Positions 19,164 through 28,994 of a stretch of 37,130 bases of DNA are shown here, one piece after another. Source of the stretch: Leishmania donovani (Eukaryota; Euglenozoa; Kinetoplastea; Trypanosomatida; Trypanosomatidae); assembly GCF_000227135.1 (NCBI RefSeq), contig NC_018255.1, forward strand, positions 133,198 through 170,327, written 5' to 3'. Below the pieces are notes generated by a model, which was not told the DNA's origin, searched no databases, and was given only the letters and a program-made list of their open reading frames with translations. Position 1 is the stretch's first letter, and each line of letters starts with the position of its first letter. The translations under genes were made by a program, and so were the position numbers.

Positions 19164-20192
19164 ATGTCGTCCTCCATGATTCCACTGAGCGCGACGGCGC
19201 AGCGCGTCAAGATGCTGGAGTGCGGGCCGTGTGCACTTCGCTCAGCGATGCGGAGGGCCGATCGAGAGAGCTGGACACCGCCGCTGGCAGACGTCGCTGT
19301 GGACATCGTGGCCGGTGCCCTCACTCTCACCAGCGCCAACGAGGTTCTCGTCCCCGCCTCACTCGTGCACTATGTGGAGTCCTGCAGGACAGAGGCGAAG
19401 CGGACTGCCAGTGGCGCGCTGACGCAGTGGCCATGGCCAGCCTGGGACGTGGCACTCAAGGAGCAGCGCCTGGTGACCCTGGTCACGGCCGGGGACGTGG
19501 CACGCCTCGTGAGTAGCGACTGCTACGGCGGCGCCTACCGCACCTTGTGCGTTCCCGTTCCGGCTGGACCTCTTGTAGCACAGCTCGATTTCGGCATCAC
19601 TGTGGACACGTTTTATGCAGAGGTGCTGCCAGGGGTGCTGGACGTGGTCGGGGCAGACGGTCGTGTTCGGTGGCGCGCTTGGATGCGGTCGGCGCTCACG
19701 TGTGCGTACGAAGGCACGCATGTGCCACCGATCCGCGTTGCGGAGTACACGAGCCAACTGCTTCGGCAGACGGGCGGGTGCGAGAGCGTGATGTGGGAGG
19801 CCGCCGTGACAGGCCTGACTCCTCGCTGGCTGGAGACGGCGTCCAAGACGGCTTTAGCGGTAGGCGTGCCATCAGGGTTGCTGGCTCTGGCACTGCCAGA
19901 GGAGTCCGGCTGCACAGCGCGACTGCTGGCCAAGTCTGTCGAGGTCGGCGTCACGTCGTGGGCGACGTGCGCGGTCGCTAGCAGCCCTCTCTACCCTCAC
20001 ACTTCTCCCGTGGCCTCTCCACAGACAGTGCAGCTCTTCACGACCGGCTGGAATGATGTGTCTGCAGCTGCGGCGCCAACGTGCGACGGCGACGCCGCCG
20101 TTGACGCCGCGGAGGAGAGCCTGGGGCAGTGCTTCGACTTTGTGGACGCCGTCACAGAGCGAGTCGGAGCTGTCCTGCACACCGATGCGTGA
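19164..20192 (+). CDS. Hypothetical protein (342 residues)
   Basis: I do not recognise a family. The protein is Ala/Val/Leu-rich, has about ten Cys residues, and reads as a soluble alpha/beta protein without signal peptide or convincing membrane span. An early CGPC segment (about residues 20-23) has the Cys-x2-Cys spacing of thioredoxin active sites, but its surroundings do not look like thioredoxin, so no activity is claimed. The C-terminal ~50 residues are Ala/Asp-rich then amphipathic. The open frame extends 233 codons further upstream from an ATG at 18465, but that portion spans splice-acceptor-like tracts and lacks coding character. ATG 19164 is preferred; ATG 19212 remains possible if the closer pyrimidine tract is used. 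Confidence 0.7.
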   Translation: MSSSMIPLSATAQRVKMLECGPCALRSAMRRADRESWTPPLADVAVDIVAGALTLTSANEVLVPASLVHYVESCRTEAKRTASGALTQWPWPAWDVALKEQRLVTLVTAGDVARLVSSDCYGGAYRTLCVPVPAGPLVAQLDFGITVDTFYAEVLPGVLDVVGADGRVRWRAWMRSALTCAYEGTHVPPIRVAEYTSQLLRQTGGCESVMWEAAVTGLTPRWLETASKTALAVGVPSGLLALALPEESGCTARLLAKSVEVGVTSWATCAVASSPLYPHTSPVASPQTVQLFTTGWNDVSAAAAPTCDGDAAVDAAEESLGQCFDFVDAVTERVGAVLHTDA

Positions 20193-20561
20193 AGGACTCC
20201 AAGAATCAGGCGTGTTGCGCGACCACAGGCACAGGCAGGTGATCAGAGAAGTGAAGACAGAAGCGTGGAGCTCAGGGGACGAGGCTCGGTAGATGACGGG
20301 GCCCGCCCTTTCGCAAGAGCAGCACCTACTTCGCTTACTTGGTCTTTGTACCATCGCGTTGTCTCTCTCCCACCCCGCCCCTGCCGTTGGCCAGCATGAT
20401 TCGCCGCCTCTGCCGCGCTGTCACGGTGCCGCCTGCGTGGCACTTCCGTCTTACTCACAGCTGCACGCGCTGCTGAGAACGCGACGCATCGTTTTCCTTT
20501 GCATGTCTGCTGCATTTGTGTTGACCAATGACACAGCACCGGTGCACGGACAGAGTCAAAA

Positions 20562-20587
20562 GTGTGTGTGTGTGTGCGTGTGTGTGT
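20562..20587 (+). repeat. Imperfect (GT)n microsatellite
   Basis: A GT dinucleotide run of about 26 bases with one GC interruption. Such runs are common in Leishmania spacers. Confidence 0.9.
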
Positions 20588-21175
20588 ACGCTGTGTCACA
20601 GACAATCGGAGGAGGGTCTGACCTTTTCTTTCCGATGCTCTTCGTTAGGTGGGCGAAAGAGGGTGGAAGGCAAACGCGGGAGGGGTGGGGGGCTCCTGGG
20701 CCAACGCCGAGCGGCTGCCGGGCGACTGCGTGACAGACACTTCTGGGTTACGACTCGGCCCCGGCCCCTCGCCCCCCTCCAAATCTCGAGCACCGGCTGC
20801 TACGTGCTGTACGCAGCGTAGCGACGGTGACATGCGTCGCATGCGAGGATCACTTACCCCCCCTTTTTTTGTTCGTTGCTGTCCACGGTGGAACTTTCAC
20901 CTGCTATTCGCTCCCCTGCTCACTCCACCCGTCTCTCTTTCTCGCTCTCTTCGCCCGCTGCGCGGACACATTCGTGCTCGTGACGACAAAACAATAAAAC
21001 GCGCCTCGAAAGAAGAGTGTACGGCTGCGTGTTTGGACTTGTGCGCTTGCAGAGACTTCCGTGTCTGAGTGTCTGTGCCTCTTGGGCAGCAACTGCGTGA
21101 GCACGACAACGTTCTCTTTGAGGCCGTCTCTCTCGTTCTCTCTGCCCGTCACGGGAGCTTGCAGGCGGAGGTGAC

Positions 21176-21235
21176 CCTTTTTCGCCTTTCCTCTACGTGA
21201 AAGGCCACTCGATCTTCAGTCTCCCACTCCTGCAG
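21176..21235 (+). promoter_or_regulatory. Predicted trans-splice acceptor for RRP44
   Basis: Pyrimidine-rich stretches end in CCTGCAG with AG at 21234-21235, 20 bases before ATG 21256; an alternative AG lies at 21246-21247. Confidence 0.5.
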
Positions 21236-21255
21236 GTCCCTCCATTAGTGAGAGG

Positions 21256-24234
21256 ATGTTCACCAAGAAGCGCGCGGCCATTCACAATGTGCGCAACAAC
21301 GTCGACAGGTCGAGCGGCGCCGGCGGCGGCGCGCTCACGCGCAAAGACATCGGCTGCGGCATCGTGGACTGCCCTCTTTGCATCACGACGGCTGTCGCAG
21401 GCGTGAGGGAGCCGTGCATTCTTCCCACGGCCGTCATTGTGATACCCGACACGAACGTTGTGTTGCACAACATGAACGCCATGGAGGACTACCGCGTGCA
21501 GAACATCATCCTCCTCACCACAGTGATGCAGGAGGTGCAGAACCGCAACAAGGCCATGTATGCTCGGCTGCAGCGCCTCCTCGGGGACGACAAGAAGCAG
21601 TGCTTTGTCTTCGCGAACGACCGACACGAGCAGACGCACTGCATGCGCAAGAGGGAGGAGTCGCCCAACGACTTCAACGATCGCGCGATTCGAGTGGCGG
21701 CGCAGTGGTACGCGCGGCATGTGGTAGCCGCCTTCCCGGGCATGGCGGACTCATCGACGTCCAGTGTGATTGTCGTTTCGCACGATCGGGCCTTCAAGCA
21801 GGCTATGGACGCGTCGGAGGAGGCGCAGCGGGTGAGCAACCTGCGCTGCGTATCGCTCCGTGACTACATCAAGCTGACCATCGCCAGCGACTCGGACTTG
21901 CTGGAGAAGATTCAATACGAGGAGCCGGAAGGGATGAAAGAGTCGCCGTCGACGCGGCAGCTCTTCACGCCGCATCTCGGCATGGCCGCCATGGACGCCG
22001 GCGTGCACGACGGGAGCCTGTACAAAGGCAAGCTGCGCGTCAGTGAGACAAGCTGCTTCTTTGGCGAGATTCGCGGCAAGTTCGAGGGCCACACCTTCCA
22101 GCGCATTCTCATACAGGGCCGCGCCAATATGAACCGCGCGATTCACGACGACGTCGTGGCGGTGCAGTTGCTGCCCGTGCCGAGCTGGCGTGGCCCAAAA
22201 GGCTCAGCTCCCCTTTCAGAGTCTGCGAGCGAAGAAGATGCCATCACGGCGGGCTTCACGCCTACCGGCAAGGTGGTGGGCCTACTCTCCTCCAACCGCC
22301 GGCCGTTCTGCGGCAGTCTTGATGAGGGTGAGCTCGAGCAGGTCAAGGCGAACATGTCGGATAACGTCTCCATCCTGTTTCAGCCCAAGAACAACCGAAT
22401 CCCGCGCATTCGCATCAGCACCCGTCACGTGCAGGACTTGATGGACAAGCGTCTTAGCGTGGTGATTGATGATTGGCCCTTGTACAGCAGTTTTCCAGTT
22501 GGGCACTACGTTGAGGTGCTGGGCAAGATCGGCGATCGTGACACGGAGGCGACGGTCATTCTTTTGGAGAACGACGTGCCCCATTACGACTTCAGCGAGG
22601 CAGTCCACGACTGCCTTCCAAAGGGGCAGTGGTCTGTGGCCAAGGACGAGGAGGCAAGGCGGCTGGACTTGCGCGACTTGTGCGTTGTCAGCGTCGACCC
22701 GCTGGGGTGCCGCGATATCGATGACGCGCTGCATTGCCGCGTCGTGAACGGCAATCACCTCGAGGTGGGTGTGCACATTGCCGACGTCACGCACTTTCTG
22801 CACGAGGGCACGGCCATGGACGATGAGGCAGCAAAGCGCAGCACGAGCGTGTACTTGGTGGATCGGCGCATCAACATGCTGCCACAGCTGCTGACGGAGA
22901 ACCTCTGCTCGCTCGTGGAGGCTGAGGACCGCTACGCCTTTTCGATTCTCTGGGAGTTTGATGAGAACCTGAACGTGGTGCGCGACTGGTTTGGCAAGAC
23001 AATCATCCGCTCCCGCGGCGCCCTTTACTACGGCGACGCGCAGCGCATGATCGACAACCCGACCGACACCTCTGACATCGCCGTTTCGCTGCGCGAACTG
23101 ATGCGGCTCAGCAAGCACTTCAAGGCGCAGCGCGAAAAGGACGGCGCCCTCTTTCTGGCGTCGCAGGAGTTCAAGTTCAAGGTGGACAACGAGCATGTCA
23201 ACCCAACCGACATGCAAGTCTACCAAACCTTCGAGGCGAACTCGATGATCGAGGAGTGGATGTTGTACGCCAACGCGGCGGTCGCGACGAAGGTGTACGA
23301 GTCCTACCCCCAGTGGACGTTGCTGCGCCGCCACGAGCGACCTGCTGAAGGCGCATTCGACACGCTGAATGACGCTTTGTACGGCAAGCTGCACGTGCGC
23401 CTCGACGACACGACCTCTCTGACGCTGAATAAGTCCCTCGACAAGTGCGAGGACCCGCAGGACCCGTACTTCAACAAGCTCATTCGCATCCTCACCACGC
23501 GATGTCTGCGACAGGCGCAGTACTTCTCCAGCGGTGGCATCCCCAAGGACGAGTTTTACCACTTTGGACTTGCCATGCCCATCTACACCCACTTCACGTC
23601 GCCGATACGCCGCTACGCCGATGTCATTGTCCATCGTCAGCTGGCGGCCGCCATCGGCATCGAAAACGTTAGTGAGCAGCACATGAACACGGAGAGGATG
23701 GAGGCCGTAGCAGAAAACCTCAACTACCGCCACGAACAGGCGCAGCGGGCGGGCCGGGACTCTCAGAATCTCTTCACCGGCTTCTACCTGCGCAACTTTG
23801 AGGATGGAAAGATCCCTGACGAGGAAGGCTACGTGGTGCGCGTGTCGGAGACGCACGTCTTTGTGCTTGTGCCCAAATACGGTCAGGAGAGCCGCATCCC
23901 GCGGGAACAGCTGGAGACGGTGCCGCGCTTGTTGGATAGAGTAAAAGTGGCCATCCAGCTGAAGCGGCAGGGCGACGTCATGCGCACAAAACTTGTGTTC
24001 CGCCTGATTGGCCTGATGCGCGACGGCGAGGAGGGCGGAGTGCTGGTGGCAGACGATGAGGCGTACGAGGTCATCGAGGATAGCGAGGAAGCTTCCGAGG
24101 ATGCACCCAGAGCGTCACAGGGTGCGCCGGCAACATCCGTAGCGGCGGGTGACAACGATACCAAGGCAGCGGAGCCGGAGTTTAAACGGGCTAGAGCAGA
24201 CGGAGCCGAGACTGCCCTGCCAACCTCGTTGTAG
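21256..24234 (+). CDS. RRP44: RRP44/DIS3 ribonuclease (PIN + RNB exosome-type nuclease)
   Basis: A 992-residue processive 3'-5' exoribonuclease with an endonuclease domain, acting in rRNA maturation and RNA turnover. Order: a CR3-type Cys motif (C34-x4-C39-x2-C42), a PIN domain (about 58-210), two cold-shock-like domains (about 235-440), the RNB domain (about 470-800) and an S1 domain (about 855-930), then an acidic tail. The four PIN metal ligands are present as D65, E93, D142 and D177. The RNB site DPLGCRDIDD carries D481, D487, D489 and D490, so both activities look intact. The length matches the family (yeast 1001, human 958). In T. brucei the homolog is reported not to be a stable exosome-core subunit; whether that holds here is not visible. 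A SIDER2-like repeat begins 161 bases after the stop codon, in the sense orientation, so it probably lies in the 3' UTR. Confidence 0.97.
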   Translation: MFTKKRAAIHNVRNNVDRSSGAGGGALTRKDIGCGIVDCPLCITTAVAGVREPCILPTAVIVIPDTNVVLHNMNAMEDYRVQNIILLTTVMQEVQNRNKAMYARLQRLLGDDKKQCFVFANDRHEQTHCMRKREESPNDFNDRAIRVAAQWYARHVVAAFPGMADSSTSSVIVVSHDRAFKQAMDASEEAQRVSNLRCVSLRDYIKLTIASDSDLLEKIQYEEPEGMKESPSTRQLFTPHLGMAAMDAGVHDGSLYKGKLRVSETSCFFGEIRGKFEGHTFQRILIQGRANMNRAIHDDVVAVQLLPVPSWRGPKGSAPLSESASEEDAITAGFTPTGKVVGLLSSNRRPFCGSLDEGELEQVKANMSDNVSILFQPKNNRIPRIRISTRHVQDLMDKRLSVVIDDWPLYSSFPVGHYVEVLGKIGDRDTEATVILLENDVPHYDFSEAVHDCLPKGQWSVAKDEEARRLDLRDLCVVSVDPLGCRDIDDALHCRVVNGNHLEVGVHIADVTHFLHEGTAMDDEAAKRSTSVYLVDRRINMLPQLLTENLCSLVEAEDRYAFSILWEFDENLNVVRDWFGKTIIRSRGALYYGDAQRMIDNPTDTSDIAVSLRELMRLSKHFKAQREKDGALFLASQEFKFKVDNEHVNPTDMQVYQTFEANSMIEEWMLYANAAVATKVYESYPQWTLLRRHERPAEGAFDTLNDALYGKLHVRLDDTTSLTLNKSLDKCEDPQDPYFNKLIRILTTRCLRQAQYFSSGGIPKDEFYHFGLAMPIYTHFTSPIRRYADVIVHRQLAAAIGIENVSEQHMNTERMEAVAENLNYRHEQAQRAGRDSQNLFTGFYLRNFEDGKIPDEEGYVVRVSETHVFVLVPKYGQESRIPREQLETVPRLLDRVKVAIQLKRQGDVMRTKLVFRLIGLMRDGEEGGVLVADDEAYEVIEDSEEASEDAPRASQGAPATSVAAGDNDTKAAEPEFKRARADGAETALPTSL

Positions 24235-24394
24235 CCGAAAACGCCGCGGTAGTTGCATCCGGTGCGAAAAACAGCGAGGCGGCCTGGGACAGACATGCTC
24301 GGCAATGCTGCAGTGAGCCGCTTCCTCCCACCAAGCTCCTTCCCAACTTCTGGTTCCGCAACGCTTCAATACCGTGTGCCGTTGTTCTCCTTTC

Positions 24395-24743
24395 CATCGG
24401 CCGCCCTCATGATGTGTCGGAGGCGCCAGAGCGATGCGTCGCTGCTGACGCCGGCGGCCAGGTCCCGGAGTGGGGCGGTGTCGGTGCGACCTGCGACCGT
24501 GAACACGTCTGTGCCGCCCACATCGATGGGCAAAGCGCCAGCGGGAGTCGAGCGAATCCCACCCAACCCTCACACCGCCCACTGCGGGGGGGGGGCCGGG
24601 GTGTCGCCCCGCGAGGGGTGCACCGCAGGGGTGGCGGCCGGCATAACGGGCTGGCTGTGAGGCGGCCTGCGCACCGGCGGGTGCCGGGTGGAGAGAAGCT
24701 TGGCTCATGTCGTGCGGCAGAGAACGGACACGTTGGACGAAAT
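24395..24743 (+). mobile_element. SIDER2-like retroposon, copy A (short form)
   Basis: About 350 bases nearly identical to the 3' two-thirds of copies B, C and D: the block from the CCCTCATGATGTG motif through a G10 run, a GC-rich hairpin and the AGAAGCTTGGCTCA segment to a tail ending near GGACGAAA. It lacks the 5' ~180 bases of the longer copies yet starts with their 5' boundary sequence, as if an internal deletion had occurred. The SIDER2 assignment rests on size, 3' UTR position and resemblance of the long copies to the ingi/L1Tc 5' signature; a repeat-library search would confirm it. Confidence 0.8.
24637..24655 (+). other. Conserved hairpin in SIDER2 copy A
   Basis: Six-base arms GCCGGC and GCTGGC around a seven-base loop; the changed base leaves a G-U pair in RNA. 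Equivalent hairpins lie at 30007-30025, 33370-33388 and 36756-36774. Confidence 0.6.
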
Positions 24744-25479
24744 CTGGGTTTTTGCTTGGCGCCAGCTCTCTGAGAGCGCGTTTCGATCATCCTCCCCGAG
24801 TAATCGCGTAACCGTAGAGAGCGTAAAGGCAGTCAAACGGAAACAAGCGAAAAAAAGAAGTCAGTGACGCACCGAGGCGGAGGCGTTGCACTTCCCCCTC
24901 TCCCTCTCTCTCGGACCCCCCTGCTTCTGCTCGTTGCGCACGTGTAGCCTCTCTGTGTGGCCGAGAGAGGAGAGAGCATGCGGGGCGGAGCGAAGGTGCA
25001 GGGCGAGTTAGACAAGCGTGGGGGGGGGGAGGTCTTCGACTGCCTGTCGCCCCTTCCCCCCCCCCACACGCACACGCACTTCTTTCTTCTCCCACGGCTG
25101 TCTTCGACATTTTCTCTACTCGGGCCGTGCGCAGTGCGCCGCACTCTTCGCCGTTTCCACGCCTGGCCACATCTTCTTCGCCTCTTTTTCGTTGGCATGT
25201 GCGCTCCTCCCCGCGGTCGCCCACAGTAGCGTCCTCTCCTTTCCAGTCCGGTTTCTGCTTTTCCATCCCTCGCCGTCATCTGCGCACTCACTGGGTAGCC
25301 CCGCTGACTGGACGAGCTGTCGTGCGGTCGTAGTGTAGCACAGCAGAGTCCGCGCAGAGCGAATGGCCCTACGCTGTGGACACAAACCCCTCCATTCCTC
25401 AGTGTCATCCTCTCCTGCCTCCTCCCCCCTCGTCCGCCAACGGCGCTCCCGTCGAAGTGCCTATTCGAGGTATCGCGTG

Positions 25480-25517
25480 CCCCTCTCGTTGTGTTCGCCG
25501 CCGGTGGTGGCCTGCAG
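25480..25517 (+). promoter_or_regulatory. Predicted trans-splice acceptor for the helical-repeat gene
   Basis: A C/T-containing stretch followed by CCTGCAG with AG at 25516-25517, 15 bases before ATG 25533. Confidence 0.4.
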
Positions 25518-25532
25518 CAGAACTGACTCGTC

Positions 25533-28500
25533 ATGCCTGCGGCTGTTACGCAGTTGGTGCGGCGTCTTACCGTGCCGGCTGTGGCCACGTCGCTCATGAA
25601 AGAGGAGCTGTGCTTGGCCCTTGCTGCTGTCGCCCAACTGCGGCCGAACCTCTCTACCGCGACGGATGAAGGAACCACCGCCTCGCCGCTCTCCACCGAG
25701 ACCCTCGCGCGTCGCAGCTTGCGAGTGCTGCCTCGCTGCGCCCCGCAGGAAGTGCGAATCATTGCCAATGGCGCCAGCGCCTTACAGTGGTTTTCGGCCC
25801 CGTCGCTGCCCGTGACAGATGCGCTTGCGCGCACGCTCTACACGCACACTGTAAAGTGGAACCGGTCGGCAACAGCTGCGAAGACCGCAGCCACGCACAG
25901 GGTGCGACTGAGTGACATACTCGCCGTTGTCCAGCTGGCGGCAGAGGCGCAGCGCTACTTCGACGCCACTATCTTTCTGTTGGCCACGCAACATGCAGTG
26001 GAAGTCGGCGCTCAGTCGACGAGCATGTCGACAGCGGTCGCCGAGGAGTTTGTCGCCGTTGTATGTGGGTACGCTGGGGAGGTGGACGGCGCGGCTGCGG
26101 TAGAGCGGTTGGCCGCGCGTCTAGAGGCATCGTCCGCTGCCGCCTCTAACTCTCCTGGCCTCGCCGTGCTGAAGGCTTGCGTGCGTGGCCGGCCACTAAA
26201 AGTCGCTGACAGGTGGGCGGCGCCGTACGCGCGGTGGGCGCAGCAGCGTCGAAACCTCCTCGAGACTGCCCGCTCTCCGGGGGACGCTGCAGCGCCAACG
26301 CATGCTGCAGACGGCGCCGCTCGCACCCCGATCCAACTCCTGAAGGCGCGTTACGACGCCTGGCAAGTTGCCCTCGCGCTCCTCACGGAAGAGGAAGAAG
26401 TCGCGGACGATCGTCTGCAGCGGACGCTCGAGGCTGTAGGGGTGTTTCACATTCAAGATCCGGTGACGCTCTCGACTCTCGACAAAGCGGTGGCGCTCCG
26501 GGTGGTTTCGCCGACTTTGCCGAGCGTAGTTCTCGCCAACTACGAAAACTGCGTGTACGCACAGGCGCAGCACTACCCACAGGCGCTCACTGCCTTGAAG
26601 CAGAGGGATGCCGACACCCCAGCCGCGGTGACAGGTGCACGAGAAGGGACATCTTTCTCCTCTTTTCGACCGCCTGCCGAGGCGCTGCAGCGTGTGTCAG
26701 TGATCCATCGCGTGTACAAGGATGCCGTTGCCGGCGCTGTCGTTTCAGAGAAGGACCTGTTCCAGATAACCACCGTCATCGGCACGTCCTCGGCGGACGA
26801 GGTCGCCATGGCCACTTATGTGTTTGCGCGTGTAAAGGAGGTGCCGACGAGCTTTCTGACGATGCTGACGAAGCAGTCGATGTCGCTGACGGCGGAGGGT
26901 GTGGTGGCGCTCGTCCGCGCGGGCCGCCACGACCGTCGTGGCGCACTGTCCATAGTGCTACCGGAATGTCTGCGCCATTCCGCACACCTTCAAGAGTGCA
27001 TCTTGTCGGCCCCCACAACGGTGCTGGTGAAGCTGGCTGAGGCCCTTGGCCGGCCAGTCTCCCGGTGGACGGCGCCAAGCGACCAGACGGGTGCCTTGGA
27101 AAAACAGGTCGTGGACATGGTGGTCGCACACCTCTTACCCCAAGTGGAGCAGATGCCGCTGCCTGCGCTCCTGTCTGTCATGGCCATCGGCGGCCGCCAC
27201 CTCGCTGGAGCGGATGACCTGATGCAGGCCGTGTGCAGCCGCGTCGCCGACCACTTGGTGGCGGCAGTGACTCCACCATCCATCGCCCTCTGCCTGGAAG
27301 TGCTGGCGGCGTTACACTCGGGCAACTGTCGGCAGGAGCGGCTGCTGGACGCTCTCGCCGATGCCGTTGCAGCACACTTTGCTCCCCTGCTTCAGCTCAC
27401 CATCAGTGCAGATGCGCCGTGCCTCGCCGCCCTGCTGCACTTCGCAACGATTCAGGTGCAGTACGGCTCGCCAGAGTTGGCGGCAGTGGGCGCAGGCCTT
27501 GTGCAAAGAGTGCGCCAGGGAGGATGGGACGCGCTGCCACCGGAGATGCTGGTGGCAGCCGCGCTCTTCGCTCTGGACAGCAGCACCCTGGTTTCATCCG
27601 CGACATCGCTGGAGCTGCCGCACGCGGTGGTGGCACACTTAGTTGCGGCGCAGCGCCTTTCGAGCATCATGACCGTTGACTTGGCCGTCGCCCTCGTCCA
27701 GCTACTCGAGCTGATCCCCACCGTCGATGCAGATAACACCCAGGCGCTCGTGACATGCGTGCTGCCGGTTGCTTCGGCGCTGTCCCCACTAGTGTTAGCT
27801 CGCTTGCTGACTTTAAGGCATCGCAGCTCGACAGCAGCAGCAACGCCTTCGGCAGAGGTCGCAGCAGAGCACTACAACACCGTCAGCAGACACGTGTTGG
27901 GCCTGCCTCCCGACACGTTCACCGCCCTCTGCCTCGTCGCCGCGCGCCCCGGGTTCGAAACAGCGCTCGCCAACCTTCTCGTTGACATGTTGCCGCTCAT
28001 GGCCGACGCCCTCTCGGCACACCAGCTGAGCCAGTGCGTGTTTGGGTTGGGGGAGATGACGGATGCAGGCCAGCGCCTCTCGCATCAAGTCATGACGGAG
28101 GCTCTCTCGGACTACGCTGTTGATAACCTTGAGCTGTTCACCAGCGCCCGCGACATCGCCGCCCTTCTGCACGGCTTTGCCAAGCTGCAGTGCACGAATC
28201 GGAACCTTTACAGCGTCTTCTCCACGCAACTTCTGCGCCGCCCCATCATCGCGACTCTCGAGTTCCGCTCGATCAGCCTCCTCTTCTTTGCATTCGGGAG
28301 CGTGAGGTTTGTGAACAAGGACCTCATGGACATTCTCTGTCGCACCTTCATCGTCCACATCGACAGTCTTGCCGCCCCGGACGTGCTCATGTCGCTTCGC
28401 GGACTCAGCCGCATGAGTCTACTGAATGCCGCCTTCTACCGCAAGGTAGGAACGAAGGCGATCGAGATTATAGACGAGTTCCCGCTCCAGGCGCAGTGCG

Positions 28501-28994
28501 ACCTCCTCCACGCATACGGCGCTGTGGAGGAGGCTCATCCTGAGCTGGCGGCGACGCTCTCGCGGCGCATCGCCGCGGGGGTGGAGTCGTTGCCATCTGT
28601 CTCCGTCGCCACGGACGTGCTGGCATCGTTGTGGCTCATGGGCGCCAACATGACGATGGACGAGGGCATTGAAACGATTGTCGACTACGTTGTGCGGCAC
28701 GCGAGCGAGCTGACTGGGCCGGACATGATGAAACTTTGCTCCATCACGCTCAATCAGAACTGGAAGCAGCCCCAGCTGCTGCATGGCATGGCAACACGTG
28801 CCATCGAGTTGCAGGAGAAAGAGCAGCTAGAGCCGACCACAGCACGCGCAGTGCTGGACACGCTGAGCTCGCAACTTGTCTTCCACCAGGCGGCGCGTGT
28901 TCGCCTGTCGCAGCTGGCTCGCACCGTGAGCAAGGAAACGGTGCTGCTTTCCGGTGAGGAGCAAGAGCAGCTGAACCTGATCACAAGCCACTAA
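25533..28994 (+). CDS. Large helical-repeat protein, possibly mitochondrial RNA-binding
   Basis: A 1153-residue, Ala/Leu/Val-rich, almost wholly helical protein. Its C-terminal third (about residues 870-1060) shows a repeating ~37-residue pattern of the type DIAxLLHGFAKL...LFFAFGSV...VLMSLRGLSRM...LLHAYGAV, resembling the heptatricopeptide-like repeats of FAST-kinase-type and apicomplexan organellar RNA-binding proteins. I see no RAP domain at the C-terminus. The first ~20 residues are free of acidic residues and carry two Arg (MPAAVTQLVRRLTVP), which could serve as a mitochondrial presequence. A role in mitochondrial RNA metabolism is therefore a reasonable guess, not shown. The start ATG follows a predicted acceptor by 15 bases. 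A SIDER2-like element lies about 590 bases after the stop codon in sense orientation. Confidence 0.85.
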   Translation: MPAAVTQLVRRLTVPAVATSLMKEELCLALAAVAQLRPNLSTATDEGTTASPLSTETLARRSLRVLPRCAPQEVRIIANGASALQWFSAPSLPVTDALARTLYTHTVKWNRSATAAKTAATHRVRLSDILAVVQLAAEAQRYFDATIFLLATQHAVEVGAQSTSMSTAVAEEFVAVVCGYAGEVDGAAAVERLAARLEASSAAASNSPGLAVLKACVRGRPLKVADRWAAPYARWAQQRRNLLETARSPGDAAAPTHAADGAARTPIQLLKARYDAWQVALALLTEEEEVADDRLQRTLEAVGVFHIQDPVTLSTLDKAVALRVVSPTLPSVVLANYENCVYAQAQHYPQALTALKQRDADTPAAVTGAREGTSFSSFRPPAEALQRVSVIHRVYKDAVAGAVVSEKDLFQITTVIGTSSADEVAMATYVFARVKEVPTSFLTMLTKQSMSLTAEGVVALVRAGRHDRRGALSIVLPECLRHSAHLQECILSAPTTVLVKLAEALGRPVSRWTAPSDQTGALEKQVVDMVVAHLLPQVEQMPLPALLSVMAIGGRHLAGADDLMQAVCSRVADHLVAAVTPPSIALCLEVLAALHSGNCRQERLLDALADAVAAHFAPLLQLTISADAPCLAALLHFATIQVQYGSPELAAVGAGLVQRVRQGGWDALPPEMLVAAALFALDSSTLVSSATSLELPHAVVAHLVAAQRLSSIMTVDLAVALVQLLELIPTVDADNTQALVTCVLPVASALSPLVLARLLTLRHRSSTAAATPSAEVAAEHYNTVSRHVLGLPPDTFTALCLVAARPGFETALANLLVDMLPLMADALSAHQLSQCVFGLGEMTDAGQRLSHQVMTEALSDYAVDNLELFTSARDIAALLHGFAKLQCTNRNLYSVFSTQLLRRPIIATLEFRSISLLFFAFGSVRFVNKDLMDILCRTFIVHIDSLAAPDVLMSLRGLSRMSLLNAAFYRKVGTKAIEIIDEFPLQAQCDLLHAYGAVEEAHPELAATLSRRIAAGVESLPSVSVATDVLASLWLMGANMTMDEGIETIVDYVVRHASELTGPDMMKLCSITLNQNWKQPQLLHGMATRAIELQEKEQLEPTTARAVLDTLSSQLVFHQAARVRLSQLARTVSKETVLLSGEEQEQLNLITSH

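Larger units (their letters stand above)
20193..21255 (+). other. Intergenic / UTR region
   Basis: 3' UTR of the 342-residue orphan and leader of RRP44. Contains a GT-rich microsatellite and G/C-rich low-complexity patches near 20660-20800. No coding frame of recognisable family. Confidence 0.6.
24235..25532 (+). other. Intergenic / UTR region containing SIDER2 copy A
   Basis: RRP44 3' UTR with a SIDER2-like element, then C/T-rich spacer with G8 (25020-25028) and C-rich runs near 25050-25065. Open frames on the minus strand here have no family resemblance. Confidence 0.6.

Noticed and set aside
19221..19232. CGPC thioredoxin-like active site in the 342-residue orphan
   Set aside because: Only the Cys spacing matches; the thioredoxin strand and cis-Pro context are absent.
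20562..20587. GT microsatellite as a regulatory element
   Set aside because: GT and AC runs are common in such spacers; nothing ties this one to a gene start.
22282..23856. 524-codon frame on the minus strand
   Set aside because: Antisense shadow of RRP44, a common effect of GC-rich codon use; the plus strand has intact PIN and RNB motifs.
24833..25834. 333-codon minus-strand frame
   Set aside because: Low-complexity Arg/Ser/Gly-rich sequence in a spacer on the wrong strand for this cluster.
27948..27966. GGTTCGA-like tRNA B-box sequence
   Set aside because: It lies inside the helical-repeat coding frame, with no A box or cloverleaf around it.
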